Below, one piece after another: positions 20,398-30,004 of a stretch of 64,000 nucleotides of DNA (the first letter of the stretch is position 1; each line of letters begins with the position of its first letter). Below the pieces are notes generated by a model. It did not search any database, was not told where the DNA came from, and saw nothing but the letters and a program-made list of their open reading frames with translations. Origin of the DNA: Rhodoblastus sp963710275 (GTDB lineage Bacteria > Pseudomonadota > Alphaproteobacteria > Rhizobiales > Beijerinckiaceae); the NCBI GenBank assembly GCA_963710275.1, contig CAVPZS010000002.1, forward strand, positions 248,001 through 312,000, written 5' to 3'. Position numbers and translations under genes: made by a program.

Positions 20398-21364
20398 CAG
20401 CGCGCGGCTTTCTGACGCGCAAGTCCGGCGCGCGCCTCGACCCAGGCATAGAAGGCGGCCATGCCCTCGCCTGTCTTCGCCGAGACCACCAGGGTCTGCA
20501 AATGCGGATTGACCCGCAGCGCGTGGCCGATGCAGGCGCCGACGTCGAAATCGAGATGCGGCAGCAGGTCGGACTTGTTGAGCAGCATCAGGTCGGCGGC
20601 GGCGAACATGTCGGGATATTTGGCCGGCTTGTCCTCGCCTTCGGTGGTCGACAGCAGCACCACCTTATGCGCCTCGCCGAGATCGAAGGCGGCGGGGCAG
20701 ACCAGATTGCCGACATTCTCGATGAACATCAGCGCATTGTCCGCGAGCCCCAGGGTTTCCAGCGCATGGCCGACCATGTGGGCGTCGAGATGGCAGCCTT
20801 TTCCGGTATTGACCTGGATCGCCTTGACGCCGGTGGCGCGGATGCGCTCGGCGTCGTTCGAGGTCTGCTGGTCGCCCTCGATCACCGCGATCGCGTGGCG
20901 CGCCTTGAGGTCGTCGATGGCGCGCACCAGCAGCGAGGTCTTGCCGGACCCGGGGCTGGAGACGAAATTCAGCGCCAGCACGCCCTTTTTGGCGAAAAAG
21001 GCGCGGTTCTCCTCGGCATAGGAGCGGTTCTTGGAGAGGATGTCGCGCTCGATCTGGACGATGCGCTCCTGGCTCATGCCGGGCACATGCACGCCCGCGA
21101 TTCCCGCGCCGTAATCGAGCTTTTCGCCATGCGAATGACCGTGGCCATGGTCATGGTCATGGTCATGGTGGTGGTCGTGATCGTGGGCATGTCGTGGTCG
21201 TGGTCGTGATCATGATGATGGGCGTGGCCATGATCGTGGCCATGATCGTGGCTGTGTTCGTGGCCATGCGCGTGGTGGCCGTGCGCCTTGGCTTCCGCCG
21301 GCTTCTCGCCTGAAGCGCCGGCAGCTTCCTGGGTGGCCGTCCCGCAGCCGCAAACCGTGCACAT
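20397..21364 (-). CDS. hypB: GTPase and nickel-binding protein HypB with long His-rich region, one frameshift
   Basis: HypB delivers nickel to the large subunit with HypA, using GTP. It starts MCTVCGCGTATQE, with the CxxCxC-type N-terminal nickel motif, overlapping the hypA stop. A tract of alternating His with Asp, Gly and Ser follows at residues about 27-75, encoded by CATGGT-type DNA repeats. One missing base near 21190 breaks the frame within it. The GTPase domain reads NFVSSPGSGKTSLL (P loop), VIEGDQQTSNDAERI, NTGKGCHLDAHM (metal site C/H), ENVGNLVCPAAFDLGE and LLNKSDLL (NKxD). Corrected length is 322 residues. Long His-rich forms, as in Bradyrhizobium, store nickel as well as deliver it. 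Confidence 0.9.
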
Positions 21365-21705
21365 TACTCGACCTCCAGTTCCTTGACGCGCATTTCATCG
21401 CCGCCTGTCATTTGCACATGATAGAGGCCACATTCGGGACAGGCGCCGAAACGCTCCTCCAGCGGCACCGTCTTCCCGCAATCCAGACACCAACCCTGCC
21501 CCGGCGTGCGGATGATCTCCAGCCTTGCGCCTTCGGCAATAGTGCCGCGCGTCGCCACATCGAAGCAGAATTCCATCGCCTGAGGCTCGACGCCGCCCAG
21601 CACGCCGATCTCCAGCCACACCGTCTTGACGCGCGCAAAACCCTGCTTGCGGCCTTCCTCGCGAAGTATTTCAACGACGCTTTCGGTCAGCGACATTTCA
21701 TGCAT
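21364..21705 (-). CDS. hypA: Nickel chaperone HypA
   Basis: 113 residues, intact. It opens MHEMSLTESVVEI, with His2 and Glu3 as the nickel site of the family. The zinc loop is formed by CLDCGK and CPECGL in the C-terminal half. It hands nickel to the hydrogenase large subunit together with HypB. The start at 21705 was chosen for this signature; the upstream in-frame extension lies within hupK. hypA overlaps hupK by eight bases and its stop overlaps the hypB ATG. Confidence 0.93.
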   Translation of the reverse strand: MHEMSLTESVVEILREEGRKQGFARVKTVWLEIGVLGGVEPQAMEFCFDVATRGTIAEGARLEIIRTPGQGWCLDCGKTVPLEERFGACPECGLYHVQMTGGDEMRVKELEVE

Positions 21706-22765
21706 GGGCGTTTTCCAACAACTCCGCGGCGACGCGAAGGCAGGGATCGAAAACGAAGGCCAGCCTCTCCACCCGCTGCTTCGCCGCCTCGCCTGCGCCA
21801 ATATCCGCCCCGCGCAGCAACCGCACAAGGGGACCGTCGGGGTGGAAATTCCATTCGGTCGGCGCGACGATCGAATAGTCCACGATCCGCCCCGCGCCGT
21901 CGAGCCTTATTCGGTGAAACAATTTGCCGCGGGCCAACTCCACGGCGGCGAAGCCTTCGCCCGGCGCCAGAGATTTCGCCGCCAGCGCGTCCGGCGGCGG
22001 CGGCTCGCCCGCCAGCAGCAGCCCGATCATGTCGAGCGCCGCGGCCATGTCGGCAAAACGGGCCGCCAGTCGGCCCGAGAGCGTGTTGGCGAACCCGCCT
22101 CCCGCCTGCCGCGCGCTGGCGCCGGTCTCGACGCAACGCCCCGGCAAGCTTGGCGCGCGCGAAAAATCGGGAGCGGCCATCGCCTTCGCCACGGCGTCAT
22201 CATCTGCCGGACGAAGCGGATCGACATCAAGCGGCCGCAAGCGCCAGTTCGGCTCATCCCCGACGACGTCAGCCCATTGACGGGCGAAAAGGCTCAAGCC
22301 ACCCTCGGCGTAATCCCTCAACCCGAGCCTGAGCGCCGCCTGGCGGATGCTCTCGTAGAGGCGCGGCGCCGCCTCGCCCTGTTCGGGCAGGGCGTGCAGC
22401 GCCGCCAGGCTCTCTCGCAGGCAGGCAAGGGTCTCGACATCGGGCGCAGCGTCCTGCGGCCAGGACAGCAGGCTGGCGCGGAGCATTTCGCCAAGCCGCT
22501 CGCAATGCAGGCGCAATACCCGCGTGCGATGCTGGCAAACCTCTGGCGGCCGCCCCAGAGCCGCCTCGCCCGCGGCCTGCGCGGCGATCGATTGCGCCGC
22601 TGGGCAAAGGGCGAACAGATTGGCCGCCATCGCGTAAACCTCGCCCAGTTCGCGTCCCCGGAAAATTTGCGCGACGTCGACCCGCGGCGAAACGATCTCG
22701 ACCCGGCCGATGCGGCCATCATGTGCGAGAACGCGGATTTTAAGCGGGCTGTCGATCAAGCTCAT
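21698..22765 (-). CDS. hupK: Hydrogenase maturation scaffold HupK (HoxV-like)
   Basis: 355 residues, intact. The C-terminal 90 residues echo a hydrogenase large subunit: LARGKLFHRIRLDGAGRIVD, YSIVAPTEWNFHPDGPLVRLL and FVFDPCLRVAAELLENAHA align by eye with the YQAVVPTTWN and FDPCLACSTH ends of HupL. Only the first Cys of the CxxC remains, and the N-terminal RICGVC motif is absent. HupK/HoxV proteins are known assembly factors for the Fe(CN)2CO unit, not catalysts. Its ATG overlaps the hupJ stop. Confidence 0.87.
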   Translation of the reverse strand: MSLIDSPLKIRVLAHDGRIGRVEIVSPRVDVAQIFRGRELGEVYAMAANLFALCPAAQSIAAQAAGEAALGRPPEVCQHRTRVLRLHCERLGEMLRASLLSWPQDAAPDVETLACLRESLAALHALPEQGEAAPRLYESIRQAALRLGLRDYAEGGLSLFARQWADVVGDEPNWRLRPLDVDPLRPADDDAVAKAMAAPDFSRAPSLPGRCVETGASARQAGGGFANTLSGRLAARFADMAAALDMIGLLLAGEPPPPDALAAKSLAPGEGFAAVELARGKLFHRIRLDGAGRIVDYSIVAPTEWNFHPDGPLVRLLRGADIGAGEAAKQRVERLAFVFDPCLRVAAELLENAHA

Positions 22766-23369
22766 GGCGCCGTCCGGGCGCCGGAAAATCCGCCCCGCAA
22801 CAGCGCGCGGCGATCCAGTTTCGGCGCTTCAGCCGTCTCGAGCAGGCGGAATTCCTCGGCCCGCTCGGCGGGCGTTTTCCGCTGGCCGCCCGGAGCGGCG
22901 TAAACGTCCCGCGCCGGCGCATCGGCCAGCGCGCCTGCATCCAGAATATCCGTCGAGCGCCGCCTGCGCCGTCGCTAGGGCCGCGTCCTGGTCGACGAAA
23001 TCCTGCATTGGCGAGAACAGCGAACACATCAATAGTCGTTCGAAACCCGCATGATCCGCGACCAGGAAATCGATCCTGCCGCAGGGAAAGACCACGCTTT
23101 GCGTCGCGCCGGGCGCCGCAGTGATGGGCGGCGAACCGGCAGAGCGGCGCCAGCGCGATATTCATGAACCAGGGGGTGAGGACGATCCCCAGCGCCTGCC
23201 CGTTCCATTCGCGAAACCCGACGCAGGCGACATCGAGCGCCGGATTGCAGATCGGAACGTCCGCCATGGCGCGCATATTGACGTCCCGGAAATGCGCCTC
23301 CAGCCGCGCGGCAAGATCGCTTACCTCCTCGCGGGGCGCGACCTCCTCGCGGGGCGGCTCAGCCGTCAT
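22762..23369 (-). CDS. hupJ: Hydrogenase assembly chaperone HupJ (HybE family), two frameshifts
   Basis: The N-terminal frame from 23369 has RLEAHFRDVNMRAMADVPIC, GFREWNGQALGIVLTPWFMN, the HybE-family core. After an extra base near 23137 the frame continues ATQSVVFPCGRIDFLVADHA, CSLFSPMQDFVDQDAALATA. After another near 22950 it continues DILDAGALADAPARDVYAAP and ends LDRRALLRGGFSGARTAP. Corrected length is 201 residues. HybE-type proteins hold the large subunit and small subunit during cofactor insertion and Tat export. Some species fuse HupJ to rubredoxin HupI; here they are separate, with the hupI stop inside the hupJ start. Confidence 0.8.
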
Positions 23370-23574
23370 CGCCGAGCCTCATGAATTTCGACGGGGGCGC
23401 GTCGCATTTCGGGCAGCGCCAATCCCCAGGCAGTTCCGCGAAGGGCGTGCCGGGCGCGATTTGCCACACCGGATCGCCTTCCGAGGGATCATAGACATGC
23501 CAGCATATGCCGCATTCCATTTTCGCTGCGTCCTCGACATCATCCTGCTTGCCGAAATTCTCGAAGCCGCTCAT
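23359..23574 (-). CDS. hupI: Rubredoxin HupI
   Basis: 71 residues. Four Cys ligands are present as CGIC (21, 24) and CPKC (54, 57), around the aromatic core WHVYDPSEGDP and GTPFAELPGDWRCP. It binds a single Fe(Cys)4. In hup loci rubredoxin is needed for hydrogenase maturation under air, probably protecting the HupS clusters. The start at 23574 overlaps the hupH stop; the end overlaps the hupJ ATG. Confidence 0.93.
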   Translation of the reverse strand: MSGFENFGKQDDVEDAAKMECGICWHVYDPSEGDPVWQIAPGTPFAELPGDWRCPKCDAPPSKFMRLGDDG

Positions 23575-24440
23575 GCGAAATAGGCCTCTTCGATCTCACG
23601 CAGCCTTTCGGCGCTGTCGCGGAAATCCTCGTCCGCCGCGCAGGCCGCGGCAGGCGCGTCGCCGATCTCCAGAGTGTCGAGAATGATCTGGTCGACCGAA
23701 TTGAAATATTGCACCGACCAGACGTTTTTCGTCGCCGTGGACAGAATCCGGCAGGAGCCATAGCCCTTGGAGGCCAGGCGCACGCCGCCGGCGCCGAGCG
23801 AGGCCTGCAGGAACTCCATGTCTTCAGGGCTCATCGGCAGCAGGGTGAACGTGATGGTGTGGGTGGGCTGGCCCGGCCGGTGCGCCTCCGAGCGGCTGGC
23901 GATTTCGTTCAGCAGCGGCATGACGTTCATGGCGCCGGCGGGCGGCGCCCCAAAGACCAGCGGGCGCGTATTGACCAGCGCCGCGCGGCGGGCGATTTCC
24001 GGCAGGCTCGACACTTCGAGGTAATCGGCGAACAGCTTGCCTTCGGGGTCGGCGAAGCGCACCCGCCACAGGCCGGCCATGGTGGATTCCTGCACCTGCG
24101 CGGTGACGCCGTCGGGCATGGCCACCACGCCCGCGACCTCGCCGGAACCCAGCACCTGCTCCATCAATTCCGTCTCGTCGCCCGAGAATTCGGTGAGATC
24201 GAACAGCTTGCCCGGCTCGCCCGCCTTTTGCGCGTCCAGCGCCGCGGCGATCTCCGGCAGCATCTTGTGCACGCGCGGGCAGTGGCGGATCAGGGCCTCC
24301 GCCTTGCCGGTGGCGAGCAGGGATATGGCGCCCGAGGCCGTGCGGCCGCTGGAGGCTTCAGCCAGCGGATCGAAGCCGATCGGCATGATGGTCATGGCCT
24401 CTTCCGCGCCTTCGGGCGCAATCCAGAATCCGGCTTTCAT
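23571..24440 (-). CDS. hupH: Hydrogenase expression/maturation protein HupH
   Basis: 289 residues, intact. The family motifs are SRSEAHRPGQPTHTITFTLL, and MEFLQASLGAGGVRLASKGY followed by GSCRILSTATKNVWSVQYFN. The N-terminal part contains FDLTEFSGDETELMEQVLGS. HupH (HyaF family) acts late in small-subunit maturation together with rubredoxin and HupG. It ends four bases into hupI, so the genes are translationally coupled. Confidence 0.9.
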   Translation of the reverse strand: MKAGFWIAPEGAEEAMTIMPIGFDPLAEASSGRTASGAISLLATGKAEALIRHCPRVHKMLPEIAAALDAQKAGEPGKLFDLTEFSGDETELMEQVLGSGEVAGVVAMPDGVTAQVQESTMAGLWRVRFADPEGKLFADYLEVSSLPEIARRAALVNTRPLVFGAPPAGAMNVMPLLNEIASRSEAHRPGQPTHTITFTLLPMSPEDMEFLQASLGAGGVRLASKGYGSCRILSTATKNVWSVQYFNSVDQIILDTLEIGDAPAAACAADEDFRDSAERLREIEEAYFA

Positions 24441-24443
24441 GCG

Positions 24444-24875
24444 TCAGGCTCCGTGCGTATGGGTGAACTCGACTGTCGGTCCCTTCGACCCGGTCAGGAC
24501 CGGCGCGGCGGGGTCGAGGAAGCTTTCGATCTTTTGCAGATAGTCCGACCAGTCCTGTATCTTCGGCAGCACCCCGACCGGATCGCCGCCACGCGTGACC
24601 GCAAGCGACGGAAACACGAAGACCTGGAAGCGGGATTTCAGCTTTGCTTCGGCTTCCGCCGTCACCACAGCGCCGCGCAGCCGCCCCTGGAAGGCCCGCA
24701 ATATCTCAGGCAGGACCGCCGCGACGTCGCTGGTCTCGCTGCGCTCTCCCGCGAAAAACAGCAGGCAGTGCGGGCATTCGCCCTGCGCGGGGCTGAGAAA
24801 GGCGTCGATGCTGGTTTCATCGACCAGCGGCAATCCGTGCCGCTCGGTGAGCGCGCGGAGCAATGGCGTCGTCAT
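24444..24875 (-). CDS. hupG: Thioredoxin-like hydrogenase accessory protein HupG (HyaE family)
   Basis: 143 residues. The fold signature is LPEILRAFQGRLRGAVVTAE, FQVFVFPSLAVTRGGDPVGV and LPKIQDWSDYLQKIESFL. HyaE/HupG proteins chaperone the Tat-exported small subunit. Here residues 34-37 read CPHC, a CxxC where, as far as I remember, the family normally lacks redox cysteines. hupH starts three bases after this stop. Upstream, 141 bp separate it from hupF. Confidence 0.85.
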   Translation of the reverse strand: MTTPLLRALTERHGLPLVDETSIDAFLSPAQGECPHCLLFFAGERSETSDVAAVLPEILRAFQGRLRGAVVTAEAEAKLKSRFQVFVFPSLAVTRGGDPVGVLPKIQDWSDYLQKIESFLDPAAPVLTGSKGPTVEFTHTHGA

Positions 24876-24996
24876 GTGCGTTTCCCCGTTTTTCCAAATG
24901 GTTCCGCAAAAATCGCGCCATCGCCGGTATCGCGGTAAAACCTTGCAAATGCCGGGGATCGACGCCGCCCGCTGGAAAGCTATCTTACAGGTCAGG

Positions 24997-25011
24997 CTGG
25001 AAAGTTTCCAG
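24997..25011. repeat. 15-bp palindrome after hupF
   Basis: CTGGAAA-G-TTTCCAG, seven perfectly paired bases each side of one central base, six bases beyond the hupF stop. The half GCTGGAAAG also occurs directly repeated at 24971-24979. There is no T tract, so it is not a simple terminator; RNA processing, attenuation or an operator in the 141-bp hupF-hupG gap are all possible. Confidence 0.4.
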
Positions 25012-25016
25012 TCGCT

Positions 25017-25307
25017 TCAACGCAAATGTTCGGGCAGTTGCGGTTCGCGATCGATCAGGTCGGCGAAGAGGGAGTCGAAATTCTCTCCGCGCATCGCGGC
25101 CTCCAGCCCTTTCAGGGCGTCGTCGATCTGTCGCGCCTCCAGCGCGTCAAGCGTGCGGATGGCGGTGTCGATATGAACAAGGACGTAGGTTCCGGCGGGC
25201 TGGGCGCCGATCAGCATCATGGAGACGCGGCGCGTTTCGCCCTCGCGCGCGCAAAGCGCCGAGAGTTCGTCGCCCTCCAGAATCCGCATCGGCACGCCAA
25301 GGCACAT
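25017..25307 (-). CDS. hupF: HypC-family chaperone HupF
   Basis: 96 residues. It starts MCLGVPMRILEGDE, with Cys2 as in HypC, and continues GETRRVSMMLIGAQPAGTYV and LVHIDTAIRTLDALEARQ. In hup loci HupF is the HypC paralogue dedicated to HupL, stabilising it, particularly under oxygen. It lies 40 bp after hupD. A 15-bp palindrome follows its stop (24997-25011). Confidence 0.9.
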   Translation of the reverse strand: MCLGVPMRILEGDELSALCAREGETRRVSMMLIGAQPAGTYVLVHIDTAIRTLDALEARQIDDALKGLEAAMRGENFDSLFADLIDREPQLPEHLR

Positions 25308-25347
25308 GTTATCTTTTCCTCAGGTCTCGCCCTGTTTTGGCATTCAT

Positions 25348-25923
25348 TCACCCGGCCTGCAACCGCTCGTAGCCGGCCAGGTCGATGTCATTGCCAAGCA
25401 GCGGCTCGACTGCTTCCTGCGGCGCGCGGGGACGGCAAGGCGCGCCCCATTGCTCAAGGATCGCCGCCGCGACTTCCGCTGCGTAGCCCAGCTTCGAGCG
25501 TACCGGTTCGGTCAGCGGGCCGCCCCAGTCTTCCAGGTCGAGCGGCTGGCAGCCGATCAAGGCCAGCTTTTCCGGATAGCCGTCGAGCAGGTCGGCTGCG
25601 CTCAGCACCTCTTGGAAACCTGTCTGGTGCAGGCTCATTTTCTTGGCGCCGGTGAATTTCGGCACTTCGTCGCCCTGCACGATTTTCAGCGTTCCGGGCT
25701 CCAACCCGTAATCGATGGCGTCGAAAACCAGCAGGTAATCGGCCTCCTGCACGAATTGCACGAGATAGAGCCCCTGCGTGCCGCCGTCGAGCAGGCTGAC
25801 GTTGGCGGGCAGATGGTAGCGGGCGTGGAACGTCTCCACCGCCCGCACGCCGAAGCCTTCGTCGGCCCAAAGAATATTGCCGATGCCGAGAACAAGGATC
25901 TTTGGTTGTTCCTTGCCCGCCAT
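25348..25923 (-). CDS. hupD: Hydrogenase maturation endopeptidase HupD
   Basis: 191 residues from MAGKEQPKILVLGIGNILWA. The nickel-dependent protease signature is GNILWADEGFGVRAVE (with a Glu ligand), VSLLDGGTQGLYLV, VFDAIDYGLEPGT (Asp ligand) and SLHQTGFQEVL (His ligand). HupD removes the C-terminal tail of HupL after nickel insertion; in this window only HupL carries such a tail, HupV does not. The ATG at 25923 overlaps the hupC stop by one base (TGATG). A longer open frame upstream belongs to hupC. Confidence 0.92.
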   Translation of the reverse strand: MAGKEQPKILVLGIGNILWADEGFGVRAVETFHARYHLPANVSLLDGGTQGLYLVQFVQEADYLLVFDAIDYGLEPGTLKIVQGDEVPKFTGAKKMSLHQTGFQEVLSAADLLDGYPEKLALIGCQPLDLEDWGGPLTEPVRSKLGYAAEVAAAILEQWGAPCRPRAPQEAVEPLLGNDIDLAGYERLQAG

Positions 25924-26712
25924 CACACGTCCTCGTCGCGGAACTGGCGTTCGCCGAGATACGATCGAGGAGATCATGCTCTGGCGCGACATGATGTCTT
26001 CGCGCACCGCCGCGTAGATATGGACGAATGGTGAAGAGGACCAGCGCCCACATGCCCAGATGATGCCAGGTGTGGACGTCCTGGCTGTTGGGAAAGATCG
26101 AGAACACCCAGCCGAACAGCTTGTAGAAGATCGAGCCGCGGCCCTCGCCTTCCGAATAGAGCGCGAAGCCGGTGCAGATCATGAACAGCGTGCCAGGGTG
26201 AAAACGCCGAACATCATGGTGTGGGCGAGCGGGTTATGCCCGACATATTGCTTCGGCCATTGCTCCAGGAAGGCATACCAGCGGAATTCATGCAGCACGC
26301 CCCTCCAGAAGGAATTTTCCAGAAGGGAATGTAGAAGATCTGCTTGGCGTGGCCGTTGCCGACAAAGGCCCAGTAGATGCGCAACAGGAAGCCGATGGCC
26401 ATGATCTGGCCGGCGGCGAAATGGGTGAAGCGGATATAGCCCATCTGGAAATGGGCGCTGGCTTCGCCGGACAGGCTCGCCGGCGGCGAGGCGATCAGAT
26501 AGCCGGTGACGAACAGCGCCACCATCGCCAGCGCATTGAGCCAGTGCCAAAGACGCACGGGCGCCTGATAGACATAGACCGTGCGGCGCGCGACGGTCTT
26601 TTCGTTCTTCGTGTCGGCAAGATCGGCCGGAGTAAAGGCGCTGACCGCCGGCGCGGCGGCGTCGCCGCCAAGCGCGTCCGCGATATGCGCCGCTATGCGT
26701 CAAATCCGTCAT
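25923..26712 (-). CDS. hupC: Hydrogenase cytochrome b subunit HupC, five frameshifts
   Basis: Membrane di-heme cytochrome b that anchors HupSL and passes electrons to quinone. After correction: MTDLTHS at 26712, TVYVYQAPVRLWHWLNALAM (His ligand), VTGYLIASPPASLSGEASAH, IRFTHFAAGQIMAIGFLLRI (His), WKNSFWRGVLHEFRWYAF, VGHNPLAHTMMFGVFTL, TLFMICTGFALYSEGEG and DVHTWHHLGMWALVLFTIVH (His) then IYAAVREDIMSRQ. Four membrane segments are evident. Breaks: about 26690, 26028 and 25965 (extra base), 26315 and 26194 (missing base). Corrected length is 262 residues. It lies 65 bp after hupL. Confidence 0.87.
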
Positions 26713-26777
26713 GACAGCCTCCCATAATGGTCTTCTTGATCTTCCCCTCTCCCGCAGGGGAGAGGGGACGTGTTGCT

Positions 26778-28570
<1,793 letters not shown>

Positions 28571-28634
28571 GGTTGCGTTTCCTCAATTTGGAATTTTCTG
28601 GAGCGCGGCTCAAAGAGTTTTCAAGCGAAGCGGA

Positions 28635-28660
28635 GTCGGGTTCGCGTGAAGAGCCCCGAC
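28635..28660. repeat. Hairpin between hupS and hupL
   Basis: GTCGGG at 28635-28640 and CCCGAC at 28655-28660, six bases paired over a 14-base loop, in the 97-bp hupS-hupL spacer. It could tune the stability or relative yield of the two messages. Evidence is the inverted repeat only. Confidence 0.3.
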
Positions 28661-28667
28661 CGGAGCT

Positions 28668-29762
28668 CTAGGCGTCGGTTTTGGGCGCCTTGTCGTCATG
28701 CTTGACCGAGACGCGGCCGATGGCGGTGACGGCGGCATGCGCGGCGATGGCGACGCCGACCGTCGCTGCCGCGGCGACGCCGATCTTGTCGGCATTGGCC
28801 TCGACGCCGAAGGGGTGGATGCTTGACAGGCGCTCGTAGAACGGCCCCTTGTCCCAGAACCCGTCCTCCGAACAGCCGATGCAGCCATGGCCCGACTGGA
28901 TCGGGAAGGACACGCCATTGTTCCAGCGCACCGTCGAGCAGGCGTTATAGGTGGTCGGACCCTTGCAGCCCATCTTGTAGAGGCAAAAGCCCTTCTTCGC
29001 GCCCTCGTCGTCCCATTCCTCGACGAACTGTCCGGCGTCGAAATGGGGGCGGCGATAGCACTTGTCGTGAATGCGCTGCGAATAGAACATTTGCGGCCGG
29101 CCCTGCCGGTCGAGTTCGGGCAGGCGGCCGAAAGTGGTGATGAAGGTGACGACGCCGGTCATCACTTCCGCGATCGGCGGACAGCCGGGAACCTTGATGA
29201 TCGGCTTGTTGGTGATGACCTTGTCGATCGGCGTGGCCTGCGTCGGGTTCGGCTTGGCCGCCTGCACGCAGCCCCAGGAGGCGCAGGCGCCCCAGGCGAT
29301 GACCGCCATGGCGTCCTCGGCCATCATCTTCAGTTTTTCGACGAAGGGCTTGCCGCCGTCGATGCAGAACATGCCGCCTTCGTTGAGCGGCGGATTGCCT
29401 TCGACGGCGAGGATGTACTTGCCTTTGTATTTCTGCCGGGTTTCCTCGAGGATGGCTTCGGCCTGGTGGCCGGCGGCGGCCATCAGCGTGTCGTCATAGT
29501 CGAGCGAGATCATCGACAGCACGACGTCCTTCACCAGCGGATGCGCGGAGCGAATGAAGCTCTCCGAGCAGCAGGTGCATTCGAGCCCGTGCATCCAGAT
29601 CACGGGAACGCGTGGATTGGTCTCCAGGGCCTGCGCGACATTGGCCGCGCCGGTCGCGCCGAGGCCCATGCTGGCCGCGGTGAGGCTGCAGAATTTGGTG
29701 AAATTGCGCCGGGTGACGCCCTGCCGACGGATCACATCGTAAAATGTCTCGGATGCGGACAT
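28668..29762 (-). CDS. hupS: Uptake [NiFe] hydrogenase small subunit HupS
   Basis: 364 residues, intact. A twin-arginine signal (GVTRRNFTKFCSLTAASMGL) marks export. Cluster-binding Cys are in LECTCCSESFIRSAHP, IAWGACASWGCVQAA, VPGCPPIAEVMTGVV (proximal), then RIHDKCYRRPHFDAG, FCLYKMGCKGPTTYNACSTV and GHGCIGCSEDGFWD (distal and medial). A C-terminal hydrophobic anchor (GVAAAATVGVAIAAHAA) fixes it to the periplasmic face, where HupC takes the electrons. It is the first gene of the locus and is preceded by the sigma54-type promoter at 29834-29849. Confidence 0.95.
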   Translation of the reverse strand: MSASETFYDVIRRQGVTRRNFTKFCSLTAASMGLGATGAANVAQALETNPRVPVIWMHGLECTCCSESFIRSAHPLVKDVVLSMISLDYDDTLMAAAGHQAEAILEETRQKYKGKYILAVEGNPPLNEGGMFCIDGGKPFVEKLKMMAEDAMAVIAWGACASWGCVQAAKPNPTQATPIDKVITNKPIIKVPGCPPIAEVMTGVVTFITTFGRLPELDRQGRPQMFYSQRIHDKCYRRPHFDAGQFVEEWDDEGAKKGFCLYKMGCKGPTTYNACSTVRWNNGVSFPIQSGHGCIGCSEDGFWDKGPFYERLSSIHPFGVEANADKIGVAAAATVGVAIAAHAAVTAIGRVSVKHDDKAPKTDA

Positions 29763-29833
29763 GAAGCGCCTCCCCTTGCTGTTTCGTCGTCTCCGCTTTT
29801 CGGCAGGCCTGCCTTGGCGGTTGACGACAAGTT

Positions 29834-29849
29834 GGCAAAAAAGGCGCCA
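29834..29849 (-). promoter_or_regulatory. Sigma54 (-24/-12) promoter for hupS
   Basis: On the minus strand the sequence reads TGGCGC-CTTTT-TTGCC, which fits the consensus TGGCRC-N5-TTGCW at ten of eleven positions with exact spacing between the GG and GC pairs. It lies about 72 bp before the hupS ATG. It fits the GAYTGA loop of HoxA, which implies sigma54 RNA polymerase as partner. Start of transcription is predicted near 29823. Confidence 0.75.
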
Positions 29850-29889
29850 ATTGCGGCGAAGCGTCGCTGTTTTTTATTATTTCGGTTGT

Positions 29890-29902
29890 TTTCAATTAGT
29901 TG
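29890..29902 (+). promoter_or_regulatory. IHF-like site upstream of the hupS promoter
   Basis: TTTCAATTAGTTG matches the IHF consensus WATCAANNNNTTR with one mismatch, in an A/T-rich stretch (29870-29905) about 45 bp upstream of the -24 box. IHF bending between activator and sigma54 polymerase is the known arrangement at several hup promoters. No exact TTG-N5-CAA activator box was seen further upstream. Confidence 0.4.
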
Positions 29903-30004
29903 CCGAAATACCGCGCTGGGTTGCGAGGCGCTGGACGGCGGCCGGGTGGAAAGCGCGCTGCCGCCCCGCACCAAGCTTCTTTGCAGGGCGGCGAGCAGCC
30001 CGCG

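Noticed and set aside
21145..21250. DNA repeat that might be a CRISPR or iteron array
   Set aside because: The short CATGGT-type hexamers are explained by the His-rich coding tract of hypB; there are no spacers.
21074..21364. Separate 96-residue His/Thr/Met-rich protein upstream of hypB
   Set aside because: It is the HypB N-terminus; after one missing base the repeat is read in the wrong frame, giving a Thr/Met tract.
29850..29990. Exact TTG-N5-CAA activator box for HoxA/HupR
   Set aside because: Only a four-base spacer version (TTGAAAACAA on the minus strand) was seen; not claimed as a site.
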